In this document: piece by piece, positions 6,827-10,165 of the stretch
How positions within the stretch are numbered: the stretch's first letter is position 1
How the letters are laid out: the number at the start of each line of letters is the position of its first letter
Assembly (NCBI GenBank): GCA_001805125.1
Contig: MHEF01000092.1
Coordinates: forward strand, 414-10,578
Direction: 5' to 3'
DNA length: 10,165 nt
Origin: Nitrospirae bacterium RBG_13_39_12
GTDB lineage: Bacteria; Nitrospirota; Thermodesulfovibrionia; Thermodesulfovibrionales; SM23-35
Program-made: the position numbers and the translations under genes
The notes under the pieces: generated by a model
Databases searched by the model: none
What the model saw: the letters and a program-made list of their open reading frames with translations, nothing else
Told to the model about the DNA's origin: nothing

Positions 6827-7583
6827 ACACAGAATAAAAAGTCTTGTATATAACAGGATTCTCCTGAAAATCAGTGGTGAGGCCATGATGGGAGATAAAA
6901 GTTACGGGATTGACCCGTCTACTGTAGACTTTATGGCCAAGGAAATAAAGGAAGCAATTTCTACAGGGGTTCAAATCGCAATTGTAATAGGTGGGGGAAA
7001 TATTTTCAGAGGGGTGGAGGCCAGTGTCAAAGGAATGGAAAGAGCATCCGCAGATTATATGGGAATGCTTGCGACTGTCATTAATGCACTTGCCCTCCAG
7101 AACTCACTCGAAAAAAACGACATTCCAACAAGGGTTCAGTCAGCAATCGAGATGAAGGAACTTACAGAACCCTATATAAGGCGCAAGGCAATAAGACACC
7201 TGGAAAAAGGAAGGACTGTCATCTTTGCTGCCGGAACAGGTAACCCCTATTTCACAACTGACACCGCTGCAGCCCTGAGGGCTATGGAGATTGGAGCAGA
7301 TGTTATCCTAAAGGCAACAAAGGTTGACGGTATATATTCCTCCGACCCGGTAAAAGACCCTACGGCAAAAAAATACAACACAGTCACTTACATTGATGTG
7401 CTGAAAAGGGGACTCAGCATCATGGACTCGACTGCAGTATCATTATGTATGGACAATAACCTGCCTATTGTGGTATTTAATCTCAGAGGAAACGGAAATA
7501 TAAAAAGAATAATAAAGGGGAAAAAGATAGGGACTCTTGTAAGAGGAAATAATGGAGCAAGAGTTAAAAAGAAATACCACTGA
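6816..7583 (+). CDS. pyrH: UMP kinase (uridylate kinase)
   Basis: Phosphorylates UMP to UDP with ATP. It is a hexameric bacterial enzyme of the amino-acid kinase fold, usually activated by GTP and inhibited by UTP. Motifs: ILLKISGEAM at 15-24, VIGGGNIFRG (57-66), ADYMGMLATVINALALQ (79-95), GTGNPYFTTDTAAALRA (140-156) and KATKVDGIYSSDP (166-178). The reading frame has no ATG near the expected N-terminus. I chose TTG 6816 because AGG lies 7 nt before it. TTG 6801 (5 residues longer) is possible but lacks a good Shine-Dalgarno. Either way the gene starts inside tsf and probably depends on coupled translation. It overlaps frr by 32 nt at its 3' end. Confidence 0.95.
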   Translation: MENKHRIKSLVYNRILLKISGEAMMGDKSYGIDPSTVDFMAKEIKEAISTGVQIAIVIGGGNIFRGVEASVKGMERASADYMGMLATVINALALQNSLEKNDIPTRVQSAIEMKELTEPYIRRKAIRHLEKGRTVIFAAGTGNPYFTTDTAAALRAMEIGADVILKATKVDGIYSSDPVKDPTAKKYNTVTYIDVLKRGLSIMDSTAVSLCMDNNLPIVVFNLRGNGNIKRIIKGKKIGTLVRGNNGARVKKKYH

Positions 7584-8109
7584 GCGAATGAGCCGTACCA
7601 TAGAGGCCCTGCGTAAAGACCTGGCTTCTGTAAGAACAGGAAGGGCGTCTCTGGCACTTCTCGATGGGATAGCGGTAAATTATTATGAAACCCAAACTCC
7701 TCTTCAACAACTTGCAAGCCTCAGCGTACCAGAGAGCCGTCAGATAGTAGTTCAGCCGTGGGACCCGAAAATCATACCCGACATAGAAAAATCTATTCTT
7801 AAATCAGACCTCGGCCTAACCCCCATGAATGATGGCAAAATAATAAGGATAAATATTCCTCCGCTTACAGAAGAAAGAAGAAAACAGCTCGTCAAAGTTG
7901 TAAAGAAAAAGGCTGAGGAAGCAAAGGTATCCATAAGGAATATCAGGAGGGAGACAAACGAAGAATTTAAAAAACTTGAAAAAGAAAAACACCTCAGTGA
8001 AGATTTGGTGAAAAAATTGCAGGATGAAACACAGAAAATAACAGATTCCTTCATATCTAAAGTGGATGAAGTTCTGGGACACAAGGAAAAAGAAATAATG
8101 GAGGTGTAA
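7552..8109 (+). CDS. frr: Ribosome recycling factor
   Basis: Splits post-termination ribosomes together with EF-G. The length of 185 aa is exactly typical. The N-terminal helix of the three-helix bundle carries ERMSRTIEALRKDLASVRTGRAS (11-33), with the conserved arginines. The beta domain follows with VNYYETQTPLQQLASLSV (42-59) and IVVQPWD. The hinge and long helices carry DGKIIRINIPPLTEERRKQL (94-113) and IRNIRRETNEEFKKLEK. ATG 7552 has AGAGG 5 nt upstream and begins 32 nt before the pyrH stop. The final codons (ATG GAG GTG TAA) double as the ribosome binding site of the next small ORF. Confidence 0.97.
   Translation: MEQELKRNTTERMSRTIEALRKDLASVRTGRASLALLDGIAVNYYETQTPLQQLASLSVPESRQIVVQPWDPKIIPDIEKSILKSDLGLTPMNDGKIIRINIPPLTEERRKQLVKVVKKKAEEAKVSIRNIRRETNEEFKKLEKEKHLSEDLVKKLQDETQKITDSFISKVDEVLGHKEKEIMEV
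8100..8105 (+). promoter_or_regulatory. Shine-Dalgarno for the small ORF, embedded in the frr stop region
   Basis: GGAGGT overlaps the last codons of frr and stands 5 nt before ATA 8111. It decides that the small ORF most likely starts there, although ATA is a very rare start codon. Confidence 0.55.
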
Positions 8110-8110
8110 G

Positions 8111-8266
8111 ATAACAAACAGCAATTTTGTTTTAAAAGTAACAGACGCAAAACTCATTGATATTAAAAAAGCGCTTCAGGCCGCAGATATAAAGGTAAGG
8201 AGTATTATCGAGATTCATAAAGAAGAGGAAAAATCAAAAGAAGAAAAAACAGAAGAAACAAAGTAA
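8111..8266 (+). CDS. Small protein of unknown function, apparent AUA start
   Basis: I do not recognise this 51-residue protein. It begins (M/I)TNSNFVLKVTDAKL, continues LIDIKKALQAADIKVRSIIE, and ends in a highly charged Glu/Lys tail rich in EEK repeats. The pattern suggests a short strand, a helix, a strand and a disordered tail; there is no signal peptide or membrane segment. The frame opens after a stop at 8096-8098 and contains no ATG, GTG, TTG or CTG codon at all. ATA 8111 is preceded by GGAGGT at ideal distance. The stop TAA overlaps the start of the dksA-like gene (TAATG), which supports real, coupled translation. Alternatives are an ATG lost by sequencing error, or chance open sequence acting as a leader. 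Confidence 0.5.
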   Translation: MTNSNFVLKVTDAKLIDIKKALQAADIKVRSIIEIHKEEEKSKEEKTEETK

Positions 8267-8880
8267 TGTCAAACAAAAAACCAAAAATGAAAAAGACAAA
8301 AATATCTGCTAAGAAAACATTAAAGACTGCTGTAAAAAAACCTGCGTCAAAAACGATAAAGAAAAAAATAAAAAAACCTGTCAAGAAAACCTTAAGACCT
8401 GTTTCAAAGACAACCCCCAAAAAAATTAGGCCCAAAACTAAAAAGAAAAAAAAGATACCTATCAAAACTTTGGGGATAAAGAAACCCGTGAGCAAAATAG
8501 CCGAGGAGGATAAAAAAACCACTCTCAGAAGGCTCTTGATTAATAAAAGAGAAGAAATAATAAAAGAGGCAAAAAACGAGATTTCAAAATACATCAAAGG
8601 TGAAACACGCCAACTCGTAGACACAGCTCTCGATGACGGGGACTGGTCAGTCATTGATCTGACAGAAGACATCAGTTTAAGGCAGTTGGGCACGCACAGG
8701 GAAAACCTACACAAAATAGACGAAGCTCTGAGGAAACTTGAAGAAGGCACTTACGGTAAATGTGAGGATTGCGGAGAGGAAATAAGTCAAGAAAGGCTTA
8801 AAATCATTCCATTTGCAATTTATTGTATAGACTGCAAGGAAAAAAGAGAGCAGATGGAGAAACTGGAGAGAGAAGCATAG
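8266..8880 (+). CDS. DksA/TraR-family zinc-finger transcription factor with lysine-rich N-terminal tail
   Basis: 204 aa. The C-terminal part (about 85-204) is a DksA/TraR protein: a helical hairpin with an acidic tip segment (LDDGDWSVIDLTEDISL, 122-138), the conserved KIDEALRKLEEGTYGKC, and a four-cysteine zinc site, C166, C169, C187 and C190 (CEDC then CIDC). Family members insert the coiled coil into the RNA polymerase secondary channel and, with ppGpp, retune rRNA and amino-acid promoters; that role is inferred here. Residues 1-77 contain about 32 lysines with many KKP/KKT steps, resembling histone H1-like or AlgP tails, and could bind DNA or RNA. There is no clear Shine-Dalgarno; the start overlaps the preceding small ORF (TAATG). 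It is the last gene of the translation cluster. Confidence 0.85.
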   Translation: MSNKKPKMKKTKISAKKTLKTAVKKPASKTIKKKIKKPVKKTLRPVSKTTPKKIRPKTKKKKKIPIKTLGIKKPVSKIAEEDKKTTLRRLLINKREEIIKEAKNEISKYIKGETRQLVDTALDDGDWSVIDLTEDISLRQLGTHRENLHKIDEALRKLEEGTYGKCEDCGEEISQERLKIIPFAIYCIDCKEKREQMEKLEREA

Positions 8881-9330
8881 ATTAGGCTGATAGTTTTCTG
8901 AGATAGATAAATAAGAAAATTTACATTTCCAGGTAGTTTTTAAGGTATTTTTTCTCTGCGGATAATTACCCAAAATCCTCGTTTTGAAAACACCTTAATT
9001 TTAATCGATTACTTCATCAAACAACCATTCCTTAGACCTCTCATAGATAGCAACAGTTCACAGAGGATTATTGAGCGTTGATTTCAAACCTGCAGACAAA
9101 CAGTTTATCCCAAAATAAACGTTCTGAAGCTTTTTGAAATCCTTCATCTCAGACGGACAATTAAAATTTTGATTGCTGTGAGACTTTCAAATGAAAATAA
9201 ATAAAAAAGATACTGATGATTGTTCGTTCTGACCGGGTTTCCCCAATTAGGTGTGTCGATGATCTTCTCTGACGAACGCACATCCTCCCGTATACTGTCA
9301 TTCCCCATGACAGGGTTGCCCTCTGTCTCC
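8881..9330 (+). other. Gap between convergent genes, no convincing gene
   Basis: About 450 bp, AT-rich like the left part of the window. I see no tRNA, no intrinsic terminator with a GC stem and U-tract after the dksA-like gene, and no recognisable protein. The palindrome gttttgaaaac at 8981-8991 has only a 1-nt loop. Aagg/cctt segments near 8942 and 8993 are far apart. A short minus-strand open frame overlapping this gap (9144-9380) has no family resemblance I trust. Confidence 0.6.
9295..9313. repeat. Short inverted repeat downstream of the amylase remnant
   Basis: ctgtcat, loop tcccc, atgacag: a perfect 7-bp stem with a 5-nt loop, 18 nt past the amylase stop. No T-run follows on the minus strand, so it is not a standard intrinsic terminator. 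It could be an mRNA 3' stabilising stem or a REP-like palindrome. Confidence 0.35.
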
Positions 9331-10165
9331 TCACTTTTCCTGCCATAGCCATATCTGCGCCTGCCTAGGCGGGATGGCAAACTTGAAGTGGTCGCCTTGG
9401 ACCTGCATATCGTAGCCGTAAATCATGTAACGGTAAAGTCCATGGCGAAGTCCATAGGTCCAGATGCACGGGTGTTGCCACTCCGCGCTCTTGTTGATAG
9501 CGACAATGCCCTGGTCGCCGCGGGCAAAGACGATGAAGCTGTCATCTTCAAAAAGGGAGCACTGGGGTGCGCCGTGCACAGCGTTGTGAAAGGCGATCAT
9601 CCCGACGATGTCTTTGCGGCACCATGCATTGTTCCAGCGGTCGCGGTCCGACCCATATTTATTGGCGCTTTCGTTATGGTCGGTAAATACGAGTGGAACA
9701 CCGCCGTCCCGGCAGAGGATGTAGACGTTCGCGAGAAATTCGTCCTGCGTATCAAGCATCTGCCAGCGAAAGCCATCATTGTTCGGGATGTCGTGGGTGA
9801 TAGTGAAAGTGACCGCCCGATACTAGGGTAGCGCTTGGCGGTATGCCGAAGGATCGACCAGCTCCCGCATAGTCCCGGCCGGGGAAAAGACACGTCGCAG
9901 GGTCTCGTGCAGAGGGAAATCGTAGAAGGCTATGGAAGTTGTGTCTATAAGCGGCCAGAGGAATAGGTTTTCTTCATTGTCGTTGGCAGTGAGGGCCTCA
10001 CCGAACACGCTGTCGCCACCTATCCCGGATATCTGGAAGACACGTTTTATATGCTCAAAGGGAAGGTGCTTAATGGCATCGATGCGATAGCCGTCGAAGC
10101 CGAGCGTGTTCAGGGCGGCCAGACAGATTTGCTGTTGCTGGATCACCCAGTCGTTCATGTCCAGA
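9331..10165 (-). pseudogene. GH13 alpha-amylase-family glycoside hydrolase, C-terminal part, interrupted by an in-frame TAG; 5' end off the right edge
   Basis: Members hydrolyse or rearrange alpha-glucans such as starch or glycogen. Read on the minus strand, GFDGYRIDAIKHLP holds the catalytic nucleophile Asp (codon 10078-10080) and VFGEALTAND the acid/base Glu (codon 9997-9999). After a TAG at 9823-9825 the same frame continues with AVTFTITHDIPNND, holding the third catalytic Asp (codon 9790-9792). Domain C follows and ends ...QIWLWQEK with TGA at 9331-9333. Conservation is unbroken on both sides of the TAG, so one gene has been split between catalytic regions III and IV. A protein ending there would lack the third Asp. 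GC is well above the neighbours (36/60 at 9481-9540 against 26/60 in rpsB at 6001-6060), suggesting transfer. Readthrough, sequencing error or an assembly junction are alternatives. Confidence 0.85.
9823..9825 (-). other. In-frame TAG within the amylase frame
   Basis: The coding strand reads CTA CCC TAG TAT CGG GCG GTC ACT. The sense codon it replaced cannot be known; TGG or CAG would each need one transition. Confidence 0.85.

Noticed and set aside
8098..8113. Programmed +1 frameshift at the frr stop fusing RRF to the small ORF
   Set aside because: The frames are arranged suitably, but the P-site GTG would re-pair poorly on TGT and the Shine-Dalgarno spacing differs from the prfB site. Independent initiation is simpler.
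8942..8998. Rho-independent terminator after the dksA-like gene
   Set aside because: Only weak, widely spaced aaggt/acctt pairing and a 1-nt-loop palindrome are present; there is no GC stem followed by a T-run.
9360..9373. Palindrome cctgcctaggcggg as a third copy of the repeat element
   Set aside because: It encodes the conserved-looking PPRQAQ near the amylase C-terminus and lacks the aattcgaaattcga flanks.
9144..9380. 78-codon minus-strand frame overlapping the amylase end and the gap
   Set aside because: It briefly recalled the linker of a group II intron or transposase protein (GYGRKSEETEGNPV), but I cannot match any family motif, and half of it is antisense-type AT-rich sequence.
1..10165. 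CRISPR array, tRNA/rRNA genes, prophage or toxin-antitoxin genes
   Set aside because: I scanned by eye and saw no regularly spaced direct repeats with spacers, no tRNA-like clover sequence and no matching protein motifs.

Overview
The window looks like the chromosome of an AT-rich (roughly 40% GC), Gram-negative-type bacterium, probably from an uncultured environmental lineage. The evidence is a DksA/TraR-family zinc-finger factor, a short one-repeat EF-Ts (197 aa), and a very long single-chain PurL. A Nitrospirota- or Thermodesulfobacteriota-like host would fit, but no marker in the window proves it.

Layout. Minus strand, 1-5179: a two-gene purine operon, purB (adenylosuccinate lyase) followed by purL (FGAM synthase). 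purL is intact in the window but its last ~75 residues lie beyond the left edge. Divergent gap, 5180-5474: a palindromic repeat next to the purB ribosome binding site, then a potentially structured rpsB leader. Plus strand, 5475-8880: a compact, overlapping cluster rpsB-tsf-pyrH-frr-(51-codon small ORF)-dksA-like. It supplies ribosomal protein S2, elongation factor Ts, UMP kinase, ribosome recycling factor, an unrecognised small protein and a DksA-type factor with a very lysine-rich N-terminal tail. 8881-9330: about 450 bp with no convincing gene. Minus strand, 9331-10165: the C-terminal part of a GH13 alpha-amylase-family gene with clearly higher GC, broken by an in-frame TAG and running off the right edge.

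Most notable signal. The purL reading frame carries at least three stretches that look like repeat sequence domesticated as protein. One is a ~40-nt palindromic element (3571-3610) that recurs at 35/40 identity at 5201-5240, just upstream of purB, with paired (compensatory) changes in its hairpin stem. The others are short tandem-repeat blocks at 3367-3400, 911-946 and 986-1013. All keep frame, and all sit where FGAM synthases normally have short loops, much like the palindromic elements known inside Rickettsia genes. A second notable point is the small ORF at 8111-8266. It has a strong Shine-Dalgarno and is coupled to the dksA-like gene by TAATG, but contains no ATG, GTG, TTG or CTG codon, so it would have to start at AUA.

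Together the genes cover purine synthesis, UMP phosphorylation and the translation cycle, i.e. growth-linked core functions. The amylase fragment appears to be a later, decaying acquisition or an assembly junction.
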